Shown: positions 25,269-34,475, counted from the first letter of the stretch. The stretch: 64,000 nucleotides of DNA from Clostridium sp031626875 (GCF_031626875.1 NZ_JANDMF010000002.1:124001-188000); one strand, 5' to 3'. The notes: generated by a model not told the origin, from the letters alone. Numbers and translations are program-made.

Positions 25269-25284
25269 AAGGATGGTGAATATT

Positions 25285-25545
25285 ATGCTTGGAGATAAAG
25301 AAATGACAAACGAAATACTCACACTTGAAAAAAATTTAGCATCACTTTACCAACTTGGCGTGCAAGAATCTTCCACAGACCCTCTTCGTTACGATTTTAA
25401 TAAACTGTTAAATCAAACTCTTGATAGACAGAATGAAACATTTAAACTAATGCAACAAAAAGGTTGGTACAAACTAGAACAAGTACCTCAAACTTCTATA
25501 GATAAGGTTAAAAATAAATTTGCACAAGTAGCTAATCCCTTATAA
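25285..25545 (+). CDS. CotF-family spore coat protein
   Basis: About 86 residues (MLGDKEMTNEILTLEKNLAS). The helical pattern TNEILTLEKNLASLYQLGVQESS and the C-terminal QQKGWYKLEQVP are typical of the CotF coat family, where the QKGWY motif recurs. ATG 25285 is preferred with GGTG 6-9 bp upstream; an ATG at 25273 is also possible. It forms a two-gene operon with the 58-residue coat protein and ends at the terminator at 25560. Confidence 0.82.
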   Translation: MLGDKEMTNEILTLEKNLASLYQLGVQESSTDPLRYDFNKLLNQTLDRQNETFKLMQQKGWYKLEQVPQTSIDKVKNKFAQVANPL

Positions 25546-25559
25546 TAGGGTACCTTTAT

Positions 25560-25594
25560 AAAAGAGATAATTCACTAGTTGAATTACCTCTTTT
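25560..25594. terminator. Bidirectional terminator between coat genes and helicase gene
   Basis: AAAAGAG-A-TAATTCA (25560-25574) and TGAATTA-C-CTCTTTT (25580-25594) pair with one mismatch around the loop CTAGT. It serves the convergent coat operon and the SUV3-like helicase gene. Confidence 0.8.
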
Positions 25595-25602
25595 GCTTAG
25601 TA

Positions 25603-27360
25603 CTATAATTTTATTAATATTTCATTTATTTGCTCACTTACATTAATTCTTTCGTCATAAATCCATTCTACATCAAATTTAAGATTAAATAGTTTACAAA
25701 ATGAATAGTAAATATTTATTTTTTGATAATATATTTCTAATTCATCTAATGTTCCACTAAGTACAACTGGTCTTGATATTTCTTTAAGTTTTGCAACAAA
25801 TAGTTCATCTACATAAAACAAAAATTGTTCCATAAGATCATCATTGGTCACATCAAAAGGTACTTTTAATAAATTCCATTGAATTTCTTCTTTAAGCTTA
25901 TATCTTTTTATTCTATCTAAAATTATTATATAATCTGATATATCCATCTTTCTGTAATATTCAAGCTTTTCTTCTCTAGTGCTCCAAAGAGCTAACTTTT
26001 CTATTAATGGAAGAGTTTTAATTCTAAGTATAGCTTCAGAAGGCCCAATGACAGCTTTAGTTATTTCTCTATCCTTTTCTTTAATTTTTTCTTTTAAAAA
26101 TTCACTATTATTTCCGGTTGAAGCCACATATCCAACATCATATATTCCTTTTCTTCCTGCTCTTCCTGCTATTTGCTTTACTTCTTGTGATGTTAAGAAT
26201 CTTACTTCTTCTCCATCAAATTTCTTAGTAGATAAGAATATTATCCTCCTAATAGGAAGATTTACTCCCATACCTATTGCATCAGTAGTTATTAAAATTT
26301 TTGTTTCTTTATTTATAAATTGCTCGTATTGCTTTCTTCTAACTTCTGGTGGAAGATCTCCATAAATTATACTTGCCCTCTCTCCCTTTTCAGAATATTC
26401 TTGAACCAAGTTTAATACTCTCTTTTTAGAAAATAAAACTATAGCATCACCATCTTCAATATCTTTATGACTAAATTCTTTTTCTTGAATTTCTAAAGGA
26501 ATACTTCTCTTATATTCCTTTATTTCATATGGGTCTTTACAATCATCTAATATTTTCTTTATAATCTCTTTAGCATTTAATGCACCACATACATGTATTT
26601 CTCTTGCTCTTATTCCCAGCAGTGCTCTACTCCACGCAGCTCCTCTTTGTGAATCATCTATCATTTGAATTTCATCTATTACTGCAACCTCATATTGTTT
26701 CTTTAAATTTAGTTTTTCTATTGTGCAAGATACATGAGTTGATCCCTCATGAAGGATTTCTTCTTCTCCAGTTTGAAGATCACAAACAATTCCCTCTTTA
26801 TTTAATCTCTCATAATTTTCTAGAGCTAGAATTCTAAGGGGTGAAAGATATACTCCATTTTTACATTCTTTTAGTTTTTCAATGGCATTATAAGTTTTAC
26901 CTGTATTAGTATCTCCTAAATGAATAACAAATTTTCTATTTATTCCTCTTGCTTCTCTATATTCATCCTTAGGATTTTCAGGAAAGTTTTTTTCGAATTC
27001 TTCTGAAATCATCTTAGGTATATGTTGTTTTGTAAGAACAGTCATTATACCTGAATTTAAAAGAGAATTATAATTTCCTCTAGCAACTTCATAATAATCA
27101 AACTCGCTATTATTCTTTTTATTATAATCCTCCAAAATTCTTTTTCCTATACTTTCCAAAATATCATTATATCTATCTAAAACATCTCCATATTCTTTAA
27201 ACCCTTCCTTCTCCATTTCCATTAAGAGAAGTATCTTCTTTCTTACAGCTGATTCATGCTCATGAAGCGCACCACCTTTGGAATGATGTGCAATTTCTTC
27301 TATTTGATTTATTTGACTCTTTAACTTCTTAAATTCTCTTTGCGCTGCATTTTTCTTCAT
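25603..27360 (-). CDS. SUV3-like DExH RNA helicase
   Basis: About 585 residues. The helicase core has motif I GDTNTGKTYNA, motif II VIDEIQMIDD and the C-terminal motif VI segment QIAGRAGRKG, a pattern close to mitochondrial SUV3 and its bacterial relatives. It probably unwinds structured RNA during decay in the cytoplasm. ATG 27360 follows GGAGG at the expected distance; an ATG at 27387 upstream lacks one. It stands alone in this context. Confidence 0.85.
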   Translation of the reverse strand: MKKNAAQREFKKLKSQINQIEEIAHHSKGGALHEHESAVRKKILLLMEMEKEGFKEYGDVLDRYNDILESIGKRILEDYNKKNNSEFDYYEVARGNYNSLLNSGIMTVLTKQHIPKMISEEFEKNFPENPKDEYREARGINRKFVIHLGDTNTGKTYNAIEKLKECKNGVYLSPLRILALENYERLNKEGIVCDLQTGEEEILHEGSTHVSCTIEKLNLKKQYEVAVIDEIQMIDDSQRGAAWSRALLGIRAREIHVCGALNAKEIIKKILDDCKDPYEIKEYKRSIPLEIQEKEFSHKDIEDGDAIVLFSKKRVLNLVQEYSEKGERASIIYGDLPPEVRRKQYEQFINKETKILITTDAIGMGVNLPIRRIIFLSTKKFDGEEVRFLTSQEVKQIAGRAGRKGIYDVGYVASTGNNSEFLKEKIKEKDREITKAVIGPSEAILRIKTLPLIEKLALWSTREEKLEYYRKMDISDYIIILDRIKRYKLKEEIQWNLLKVPFDVTNDDLMEQFLFYVDELFVAKLKEISRPVVLSGTLDELEIYYQKINIYYSFCKLFNLKFDVEWIYDERINVSEQINEILIKL

Positions 27361-27640
27361 AAATTTCCTCCAGTAGAATATATTCAATCTATATTTTTTT
27401 CCAATTATATATTTTTATTATACTACAAATTATTATTCCAATTAGTCTAAGTCTCAATTTATATAGTTAGTACTAATTTTCTATTTAGCATAAAAACCAC
27501 TTTAAATATTTCAAATAATCTCTTTGGAAACATTTAATTTAACTCTATCTTTAAAATAACTAAAAATTTCTTTATTATAATAACAACTTTATGATTATTA
27601 CATAGATTATTGTTAGAGAGTTTTAAAAGGAGGTGACATT

Positions 27641-28549
27641 ATGTCTACCTTTAGAATTATCTCTTTTGATGGAGGTGGGGTTAAAGGGGCTTTATCTGCT
27701 GGAATATTAAAAAGGTTATGTGATAATAATAAAGCTCTTTTAGATAAAACTGATCTTTTTGCTGGAACTTCATCTGGAGGATTAATATCATTAGGCCTAG
27801 CTGCTGGTATTAATGGTGACGAGGCTGATAATTTTTTTTCTTTTGAAAATGTTAAAGAAGTATTTTCCCATAGAAGATTTAATCTTTTTCATCCACGTTA
27901 TAAAAATGAAAACTTAAAAAAATTAGTTTCTTCTATAAGTAAAAATAAAACAACCATTGGTGACTTAGATAAATATATATTTATACCAGCATTTAGTCTC
28001 AGTGGAATAACAAGTAACCATTGGCAGGGTGTATTTTTCAATAATATTTCACACAAATACTATAACTCTGAAAAAATTTTAGATGTCGCCCTTGCAACTT
28101 CAGCAGCTCCTACTTACTTTCCTTCTCATAATAATTTTATAGATGGAGGAATTTTAACAAATTCACCTGCAATAGCAGCAGTTATAACAGTAATGCATAA
28201 ATTTCCAGAATATGATATAAATGATTTTAAAGTTTTATCAATTGGAACCGGAAGTGTGCCTAAGGCAATTTCAGATAACACTAAAAATTGGGGAGTTATT
28301 GACTGGACCTTTAGACCATTTTCGTCAGTAAAATTACCTTTAGTTTCAGTTTTATTAAATGATACAGCTCCACTAGAAAATCTCTACTGCAAAACATTAC
28401 TTCATGATAATTACTTTAGAATTAATCCTAAACTTCCTATAGATATAGAGCTTGATGATTATAAAAAAGTTACTATTCTAAAGAATATAGCTCAGAAATA
28501 TGATTTAACTAAAGCTAACTATTTTATTCAAAATGTATTTCTTAAATAG
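27641..28549 (+). CDS. Patatin-like phospholipase
   Basis: A 302-residue patatin-domain protein. The oxyanion loop is DGGGVKG (residues 10-16), the nucleophile Ser44 is in GTSSG, and the catalytic Asp168 is in FIDGG. It should hydrolyse acyl groups from lipids in the cytoplasm. It is the first of three closely spaced genes, 11 bp before the DUF5685-like gene. No cyclic-nucleotide synthase or NTPase is nearby, so an anti-phage (CBASS-type) role is not supported. AAGGAGGTG precedes the start. Confidence 0.9.
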   Translation: MSTFRIISFDGGGVKGALSAGILKRLCDNNKALLDKTDLFAGTSSGGLISLGLAAGINGDEADNFFSFENVKEVFSHRRFNLFHPRYKNENLKKLVSSISKNKTTIGDLDKYIFIPAFSLSGITSNHWQGVFFNNISHKYYNSEKILDVALATSAAPTYFPSHNNFIDGGILTNSPAIAAVITVMHKFPEYDINDFKVLSIGTGSVPKAISDNTKNWGVIDWTFRPFSSVKLPLVSVLLNDTAPLENLYCKTLLHDNYFRINPKLPIDIELDDYKKVTILKNIAQKYDLTKANYFIQNVFLK

Positions 28550-28560
28550 GAGGATCTTAT

Positions 28561-29427
28561 GTGTTTGGCTATATAACTCTAGTTAAAGATGAGTTAAAAG
28601 TAAAGGATTTAGAAACTTTTAGACATTATTACTGTGGCTTATGTATGTGTATAAAGAAAAAATTTGGCAATCCCCCAAGAATGGGATTGAATTATGATGT
28701 AACATTTTTTGCTGTTCTTCTTGACTCATTGTATAATGAAACAACAAAAACTTATCCTATTTCATGTATAAGACATCCAATTAATAAAAGAGTTTGTATT
28801 TCTGAAAATCCACCTTTGATATATTCAGCTAACTTAAATATTGCATTGATTTACTACAATGCTTTAGATGATGTTATAGACGACAATAATTTAGCTAGCA
28901 AAACTCTATCACTATCATTACAGCTCTATAAAAGAAAACTAGCTTATAAAAATATTGATAATATAATCAAAAATAATCTTGAAGAACTTCACTTGATTGA
29001 AATTTCGAATTGTTCTTACCAATTAGATGAAATTGCACATCCTTTTGGCCACATTATAGGAGAAATTTTAAAAGAAGCTCCTTTTACTTTAAATATAGAT
29101 ACAGCAAAAACGCGAAATAGCCTTTATAGTTTTGGGTACGCATTTGGAAAATGGATTTATCTTATAGATGCTTTAGATGATTTAAAAGAAGATATGGAAA
29201 ATGGAAAATTTAATCCTATTGAAAAGGCATATAATAAATATAATCTGCCTTATGAAGATTTTATAAAAAAAATAAAAGAGAACTTAGATTTTTTACTAAT
29301 GGGGCTTGCTATGCATTGTAGTGATCTTATAAAAGAACTACCTATTTCTAAAAACGAAGGAATCATTGACAATGTTATAAATCGGGGGCTAATTGAAAAA
29401 TATATGAATATTTCTTATAAATTATAA
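28561..29427 (+). CDS. DUF5685-like protein with aspartate-rich helices and a Cys/His cluster
   Basis: 288 residues from GTG 28561, the only workable start behind AGGAGG; the ATG two bases earlier runs into a stop. It resembles the uncharacterised DUF5685 family. Visible features are Cys25, Cys28 and Cys30 in HYYCGLCMC, then Cys69, His72 and Cys79, a probable metal site. Two acidic helices follow: NALDDVIDD (103-108 acidic) and IDALDDLKEDMENGKFNP (203-219). The latter resembles the second acidic motif of squalene/phytoene synthases. Function is unknown. It sits between the patatin and a J-domain-like gene. Confidence 0.75.
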   Translation: MFGYITLVKDELKVKDLETFRHYYCGLCMCIKKKFGNPPRMGLNYDVTFFAVLLDSLYNETTKTYPISCIRHPINKRVCISENPPLIYSANLNIALIYYNALDDVIDDNNLASKTLSLSLQLYKRKLAYKNIDNIIKNNLEELHLIEISNCSYQLDEIAHPFGHIIGEILKEAPFTLNIDTAKTRNSLYSFGYAFGKWIYLIDALDDLKEDMENGKFNPIEKAYNKYNLPYEDFIKKIKENLDFLLMGLAMHCSDLIKELPISKNEGIIDNVINRGLIEKYMNISYKL

Positions 29428-29470
29428 TATATTTACTATATATCAATATAAATATGAGGAGTATATATTA

Positions 29471-29998
29471 ATGGATCCTTATAAAATTTTAGGGGTATTA
29501 CCCCATTCTTCTGAAAAGGAAATTAAAGATGCATATAAAAATATTTTAGAATCTTACAATTTAGATACTCTTGAAAATGACTCCTTTAAATCCTTTAATG
29601 AAGAAAAAATTAATGAAGCAAATGAAGCTTATAGAATTATTACAAGTACAATGGCTTGTGAGGAGGTAAGAGATCTTATAGAAAGAGATGAATTTGTTGC
29701 AGCTGAAGCAAAGCTTAATGTTTTCTCTGATGCTTCTTCTGCTGAATGGAATTACTTAAAGGGAATCCTTTTAATAAAAAAGGGTTGGATAGATTCTGGA
29801 GTTAATCACATAAAGAAGGCAGCCACTTTAAACCCATATAATGATGAGTATACAGCAACTATAAATAAGTTAAATGAAAAAATAGGAAATTTGAAAAACA
29901 ATCATAATGGTTCTCAGGGTGGAAATGCTCTTTCTGGACTTTGTGGAAACAATGGAAATAATAATAATAATAATAATAACAAAAATGGATTGTGTTAA
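29471..29998 (+). CDS. Degenerate J-domain (DnaJ-like) protein with TPR-like tail
   Basis: A 175-residue protein. The first 60 residues match a J-domain (DPYKILGVLPHSSEKEIKDA ... EANEAYRII), but the essential HPD triad is NLD (residues 30-32), so it should not stimulate an Hsp70. A TPR-like helix pair follows (YLKGILLIKKGWIDSGVNHI, ATLNPYNDEY). The tail is asparagine-rich and ends in Cys. It is third in the patatin/DUF5685 gene cluster. GAGGAG precedes the start and a strong terminator lies at 30061. Confidence 0.82.
   Translation: MDPYKILGVLPHSSEKEIKDAYKNILESYNLDTLENDSFKSFNEEKINEANEAYRIITSTMACEEVRDLIERDEFVAAEAKLNVFSDASSAEWNYLKGILLIKKGWIDSGVNHIKKAATLNPYNDEYTATINKLNEKIGNLKNNHNGSQGGNALSGLCGNNGNNNNNNNNKNGLC
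29957..29977 (+). repeat. AAT trinucleotide repeat in the J-like gene
   Basis: Seven uninterrupted AAT codons followed by AAC encode a run of asparagines near the C-terminus. The repeat is in frame, so slippage would change tail length without a frameshift. Confidence 0.9.
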
Positions 29999-30060
29999 AG
30001 ATTGCAAATTAAAAATCAAGAACTTTAGCAAGAATTTTTTGCTAGATTTCTTAGATAAGA

Positions 30061-30086
30061 AAAGACTGGGATCCCCCAGTCTTTTT
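30061..30086. terminator. Bidirectional terminator between the J-like and YhgE/Pip genes
   Basis: AAAAGACTGGG (30061-30071), loop ATCC and CCCAGTCTTTT (30076-30086) form a perfect 11-bp stem. It ends 5 bp before the stop of the convergent YhgE/Pip gene. Confidence 0.92.
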
Positions 30087-30090
30087 AAAG

Positions 30091-32841
30091 TTAATTCATT
30101 CCTGATTTTCTTCCTTCTATTACTCTTTGCATTTTTTCTCCAAATGTTGCTCCTGCAATAGAAATTGTTAAGAATACAACCAATACTATTGCTAGTATTA
30201 TATAATCTTTACAAAGTACACCATAATTAATTACGGAAGCTGAGCATATTTCTCTTAATGCATCTACTGAATACGTAAATGGCATAAATGGATTTATTAC
30301 CACAAAGAATCTTGGTACTAATTCTAATGGGAATGTACCTGCACAAGCTGTTAATTGTAATATCAATAATACTATACTAAGTAATCTTCCTGCATCACCA
30401 AACAATGAAATTAAACATTGAACTATAGCTATATATACTAGTGAGAAGAAGATTAATGAAGCAAAGTATAATGGCATATTTGCAGGTGATAATCCTAATG
30501 TTAATACCACTATACCAACAAGCACTGCTTGTAGAATTCCAACAAATCCAAAGGATAAGAATTTACCAAAGGCTTTATCGAATTTAGTTGCCCCTTCGTA
30601 TTGTTCAGTTTTTGCTGAAATTACGAAGAACATCATTATTGCTCCAATCCATAATGATAGGTTTATAAAGTATGGTGAAAAACCTGAGCCATAGTTAGGA
30701 ACTGGATTTATTGGTGCAACTTCAAGGTTTACTGGAGTTGCCACAAATGTTCCCATATCTTGCGATGTATTAACTAGTCCATCATTTAATTCATTTGAAC
30801 CATCTTTTAATTTGGTAGCTAATTCATTTGAACCATCATGAAGCTTTGTAACTCCATCTTTTAACTCTGGTACTTTTCCATTTAAGGTAGTAATACCATC
30901 CTTAAGATCTCCTTGTCCTGAAACTAGTTTTTTCGATCCCGCTAATGCATCATTTGATCCTGAATACAGTTTTTTAATTCCATCAACTGCTTCATTTGAA
31001 CCTGAATATAATTGCGGAACTCCTGTTTGTAAAGCTGGAACTTCTTTATATAATTCATTTATTCCTTCTCTCTCTCTAGCTGAGCCTAAGTATAGTGCAT
31101 ATGATCCTTTAAATATAACTCTAGATCCTTTAAATAGTTCATATGATCCTTTTGTTAAATTATTTGACCCTAGGTATAGTTTAGATATTCCTTGAGTTAA
31201 AGCTGGCATTTGATCATTTAAAACTGTAAATTTATTGTTTAAATTTTCAGCTCCACCGTTTATATCTTCAAGCCCTGGCCCAAATGTTGTATTTAAACCT
31301 GCTTTAAGCTTCCCAGAGCCATCACTTAACTTACTAACACCATTAGAAATACCACTAACATTACTAACTAATGTATTAGCTCCAGTAGCTAATTTGTTGA
31401 CACCAGTTATATATTGTGAAACTTTGGCATTATATTGATCTATACCAGTAGCCAAATCAGAAGCACCTTGCTTTAATTTAGCAATATCATTTGCTGATTT
31501 AGAATTTGCCGCATTAATTCCTTCAACTATTTTAAGAGCTTCTTCAGTTTTTCCTGCCTTTAAAAGTTGCTCTACAGTATCCATACTTTTTGCTGAATTT
31601 GTAGATGCAACGATAAGTTTATTCACGCCTTCATTTACTTGAGTATAACTATTCTTTATAGCTAAAAAACCATTTGTTACTTGAGTGCCAGCTTCTTGAA
31701 TATCTTTAGAAGCTTTACTTAAATTATCTAAATTTGAAGAACCTTTAACTAGGCCTGCTTGCATTTGTTTAAGCCCATCATCAATAGCACTAACACCAGG
31801 ATAAATTTGAGTTGTATATCCATTATATAACTGATTAATAGCAGATTGTAATGTGCTAGTTCCATTATTTAGTTTTCCAACGCCTTGAACAAGTGTTGGA
31901 CTATTATCATTCAATGATTTTAATCCATTATTAAGTACACTTTGTCCATTAACCAATGTTCCAAGCCCAGTACTAAGAGTTCCATTTCCATATGCGACTT
32001 CTCCTAATCTATTATTAATTTCAATTATTCCATCATTTAGTTCACTTACTCTTCCAAACTTAGGAACTTTACTATTTAATAATGCTAACCCTTCATTAAG
32101 TGGTCCTATTTTATTATTTAATGTTCCAAGTCCACCATTTAATTGTGAAATACCGCTATTTAGGTCAACCTGTCCATTATATAGTTGATTTGAACCATCA
32201 TTTAACTTATTAGTTCCATCTGCAAGTTCTGGCACTTTGCCATTTAATGTTGTAAGTCCATCATTAATTTGTCCACTACCATCAGCAGCTTGGCCCATAC
32301 CATCCTTTACTTTATAAAGATTATCAAAGGCACCCGTTACATAAGTATCAGTAACACTTTTTGTAATTTCTTCTTTTAATGCACTTTCAACCTTTGAATT
32401 AACTTGAGATGCTAAGAAATTTTTCTTTTCATTACACACAAATTTTAAGCTTGCCTGCTTAGGAGCCCCCTCCTTTGCACTTGCTACATCCTTTGAAAAG
32501 TCTTCTGTAATTACTAATTTTGCATAATACTTGTTACCTTCAAGACCTTCATTCGCATCTTCTTCTGAAACGAATTTCCAACCAACTCTGTCATCATCTT
32601 TTAGTTTGTCAACAAACTCTTGCCCATAACTTTGATAGTTACCATCTACATTTGCTCCATGGTCTAAATTAACAACTGCTACAGGCATATCTTTGAGTCT
32701 TCCATATGGATCCCAAAAGGCATCTAAATATAATAGAGAATATAATAGAGGTACTATTATGATTGCTATTACACTTACTCTTATAAACCTATTTTTGAAA
32801 ATACCTTTTATATCTGATCCTGCTATTTTTATAAAATTCAT
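30091..32841 (-). CDS. YhgE/Pip-family membrane protein with long repetitive coiled region
   Basis: 916 residues. One N-terminal membrane helix (VSVIAIIIVPLLYSLLYL) precedes a YhgE/Pip domain (PVAVVNLDHGANVDG). About 500 residues of degenerate glycine/asparagine/leucine repeats follow (LNDGLTTLNGKVPELADG near the start and LKDGITTLNGKVPELKDG near the end). A C-terminal ABC-2-like bundle of about six helices closes the protein. Relatives include phage infection protein and the EsaA/YueB type VII secretion subunit. It is probably an envelope export factor. Its promoter overlaps a TGAC-N5-GTCA palindrome. Confidence 0.9.
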   Translation of the reverse strand: MNFIKIAGSDIKGIFKNRFIRVSVIAIIIVPLLYSLLYLDAFWDPYGRLKDMPVAVVNLDHGANVDGNYQSYGQEFVDKLKDDDRVGWKFVSEEDANEGLEGNKYYAKLVITEDFSKDVASAKEGAPKQASLKFVCNEKKNFLASQVNSKVESALKEEITKSVTDTYVTGAFDNLYKVKDGMGQAADGSGQINDGLTTLNGKVPELADGTNKLNDGSNQLYNGQVDLNSGISQLNGGLGTLNNKIGPLNEGLALLNSKVPKFGRVSELNDGIIEINNRLGEVAYGNGTLSTGLGTLVNGQSVLNNGLKSLNDNSPTLVQGVGKLNNGTSTLQSAINQLYNGYTTQIYPGVSAIDDGLKQMQAGLVKGSSNLDNLSKASKDIQEAGTQVTNGFLAIKNSYTQVNEGVNKLIVASTNSAKSMDTVEQLLKAGKTEEALKIVEGINAANSKSANDIAKLKQGASDLATGIDQYNAKVSQYITGVNKLATGANTLVSNVSGISNGVSKLSDGSGKLKAGLNTTFGPGLEDINGGAENLNNKFTVLNDQMPALTQGISKLYLGSNNLTKGSYELFKGSRVIFKGSYALYLGSAREREGINELYKEVPALQTGVPQLYSGSNEAVDGIKKLYSGSNDALAGSKKLVSGQGDLKDGITTLNGKVPELKDGVTKLHDGSNELATKLKDGSNELNDGLVNTSQDMGTFVATPVNLEVAPINPVPNYGSGFSPYFINLSLWIGAIMMFFVISAKTEQYEGATKFDKAFGKFLSFGFVGILQAVLVGIVVLTLGLSPANMPLYFASLIFFSLVYIAIVQCLISLFGDAGRLLSIVLLILQLTACAGTFPLELVPRFFVVINPFMPFTYSVDALREICSASVINYGVLCKDYIILAIVLVVFLTISIAGATFGEKMQRVIEGRKSGMN

Positions 32842-32886
32842 CTCTTTACCTCCTTTCTACCTAATAGTTTCCATTGAACAATATTA

Positions 32887-32915
32887 AATTTACACCCAAA
32901 ATGACCATTAGTCAA
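32887..32915 (-). promoter_or_regulatory. Promoter and TetR-type operator of the YhgE/Pip gene
   Basis: On the minus strand, -35 TTGACT (32915-32910) and -10 TAAATT (32892-32887) are 17 bp apart. The inverted repeat TGAC-N5-GTCA (32902-32914) overlaps the -35 box, the arrangement expected for a TetR/AcrR-family repressor, which often controls Pip-type genes. No TetR gene is in the window. Confidence 0.6.
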
Positions 32916-33029
32916 GTTTAATTTTGTATAAATTTTCTATTCAATCTAAATTTATTCTTTTATACTCATTTATACTACTTTTTTAACAAATAGTAATAAT
33001 TTCATTTTTATCTATCTTTAAAACAGTAA

Positions 33030-33073
33030 AAAGTCAGATATCAAAAACATATTAATTTTTGATATCTGACTTT
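33030..33073. terminator. Bidirectional-looking terminator downstream of the 117-aa gene
   Basis: The arms 33030-33047 and 33056-33073 are perfectly complementary over 18 bp (core GTCAGATATC / GATATCTGAC) around an 8-base loop. On the minus strand the stem is followed by TTTACTGTTTT. It separates the 117-residue protein gene from the YhgE/Pip promoter. Confidence 0.75.
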
Positions 33074-33138
33074 CTTTGACTTCACCTTATTAATTTTCTT
33101 CAGCATTAATTTAATTTTAACCCATATAGATTTTTAAT

Positions 33139-33492
33139 TTAAATTTTATCTAAGGGTTCCCTATTTATTTTTGACTTATCCTTAAGTAAATTACTGAGTC
33201 TTGGATTCTTTGCTATTTCCTCTTGCACAATTGTACCTAAGTGACTATTTTCATAAATTAAATTGGTTAAACTTGAATCAATAATAACTTCATTAACATC
33301 CTCTTTATGCTCTGGTTTTTCATATATGTCTTTTTGTGCATTAACCAAGGCTTTCTTAAAATTCTTTTTGGTTTGCTCATTTTTTTTCTTATAGTTATTA
33401 CTAACGGCTGAAATCACAGCAGGCTTTTTCACCTGACTATTTTCTACTTTACTAGCTTTTTCATATAAAATACGAATGATATCAATAGCCAT
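33139..33492 (-). CDS. Hypothetical protein, 117 aa
   Basis: Not recognised. A charged, helical, soluble protein starting MAIDIIRILYEKASKVENSQ, with a lysine-rich centre (NNYKKKNEQTKKNFKKALVN) and an acidic stretch. There is no signal peptide and no membrane segment. AAAGGGGGAA precedes the ATG and a strong terminator follows, so it seems to be a genuine single-gene unit. Confidence 0.65.
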   Translation of the reverse strand: MAIDIIRILYEKASKVENSQVKKPAVISAVSNNYKKKNEQTKKNFKKALVNAQKDIYEKPEHKEDVNEVIIDSSLTNLIYENSHLGTIVQEEIAKNPRLSNLLKDKSKINREPLDKI

Positions 33493-33590
33493 ATTAGTTC
33501 CCCCTTTCTAATTGATCGTTATTATATTATCGTATACATTTACAAAAGCTTGACATTTATTTGTTAAATTTTTCTAATATTTTCTATAAA

Positions 33591-33629
33591 AAAAGAATGG
33601 CTTTATATGTTTTTTAAAACCATTCTTTT
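33591..33629. terminator. Terminator after the SanA/YdcF-like gene
   Basis: AAAAGAATGG (33591-33600) and CCATTCTTTT (33620-33629) form a 10-bp stem. On the minus strand it is followed by a T tract. It starts 5 bp after the stop of the gene ending at 33634. Confidence 0.8.
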
Positions 33630-33633
33630 ACTT

Positions 33634-34338
33634 TTAATTAATTTTTGATATTTTGTCATCAGTTACTCTTCCATCTGAAGTATTCACTGGAATTTCTTCT
33701 CCTAAATAAGTTGATTTTGGTTTTATAAAAGCAGTAAAGAAATCTTTTAATTGAGCTAACTTTTCTCTACCTTTATATATATCAATCCCAACATAATTTC
33801 TAATATCTGATTTAACTCCATAAGCCTCAATGCCTAATTTATTTGCAATATATAATGCTCTTGGAAGATGATATTCATTAGTTATTATAATTGCCTTTTT
33901 AACTTTAAAAATCTCTTTTGCCCTATACATACTTTCGTAAGTTGAAAAACCAGCATGATCCAAGAAAATTTTTGACTCATCTACATTACAATTTTCTTGT
34001 ATAAATTTTTTCATTGTTCCCACTTCATTATAATTTTGCTTACCATGATCTCCTGATAAAAGAAACTTACTATTATTATCTTTTTTATATACTTCAATTG
34101 AAGTTTTCAACCTATCTACAAGCATATCACATGGAGAACCATCAGACTTTACTCCTGCCCCCAAAACTATTATAGCATCAACATCTTTAGGGATATCTTC
34201 CACTGATACTATTTTACTTTCTCCATTTTTTTGAACTGTTGATATTAATACTAGTCCAACTATAACCCCTATACTTAACAAAACTAACATAGCAATAACT
34301 ATTTTTAATACTACTCTTAAAACTTTATTTTTTTTCAT
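33634..34338 (-). CDS. SanA/YdcF-like DUF218 membrane protein
   Basis: A 234-residue protein with one N-terminal membrane helix (VVLKIVIAMLVLLSIGVIVG) and a DUF218 domain: DAIIVLGAGVKSDGSP, LLSGDHGKQNYNE, STYESMYRAKEIF and ITNEYHLPRALYIA. SanA-type proteins affect envelope permeability and vancomycin sensitivity; the biochemical activity is unclear. It faces outside the membrane. It stands alone between the 117-residue protein gene and aspS. Confidence 0.88.
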   Translation of the reverse strand: MKKNKVLRVVLKIVIAMLVLLSIGVIVGLVLISTVQKNGESKIVSVEDIPKDVDAIIVLGAGVKSDGSPCDMLVDRLKTSIEVYKKDNNSKFLLSGDHGKQNYNEVGTMKKFIQENCNVDESKIFLDHAGFSTYESMYRAKEIFKVKKAIIITNEYHLPRALYIANKLGIEAYGVKSDIRNYVGIDIYKGREKLAQLKDFFTAFIKPKSTYLGEEIPVNTSDGRVTDDKISKIN

Positions 34339-34423
34339 TATCTTACCCTCATCAAGTTATTTATCTAAATTATACATTAAAAACATATAACATTGATTAA
34401 ATATATATTAATTTTATTGCAAC

Positions 34424-34469
34424 AAAAAAGTTCTGATAAAGTATATTAAAACTAAATCAGAACTTTTTT
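34424..34469. terminator. Bidirectional terminator after aspS
   Basis: AAAAAAGTTCTGAT (34424-34437) and ATCAGAACTTTTTT (34456-34469) form a perfect 14-bp stem around an 18-base loop. It ends the long run from the RecJ-like gene to aspS. Confidence 0.88.
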
Positions 34470-34475
34470 AATAAC

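Noticed and set aside
27641..28549. Patatin phospholipase as a CBASS anti-phage effector
   Set aside because: There is no CD-NTase, Cap2/Cap3 or other defence gene nearby; the neighbours are a DUF5685-like and a J-like gene.
30800..32300. Recurrent short repeats that look like a CRISPR or tandem array
   Set aside because: They are degenerate codon-level repeats inside the YhgE/Pip coding sequence, with no uniform spacers.
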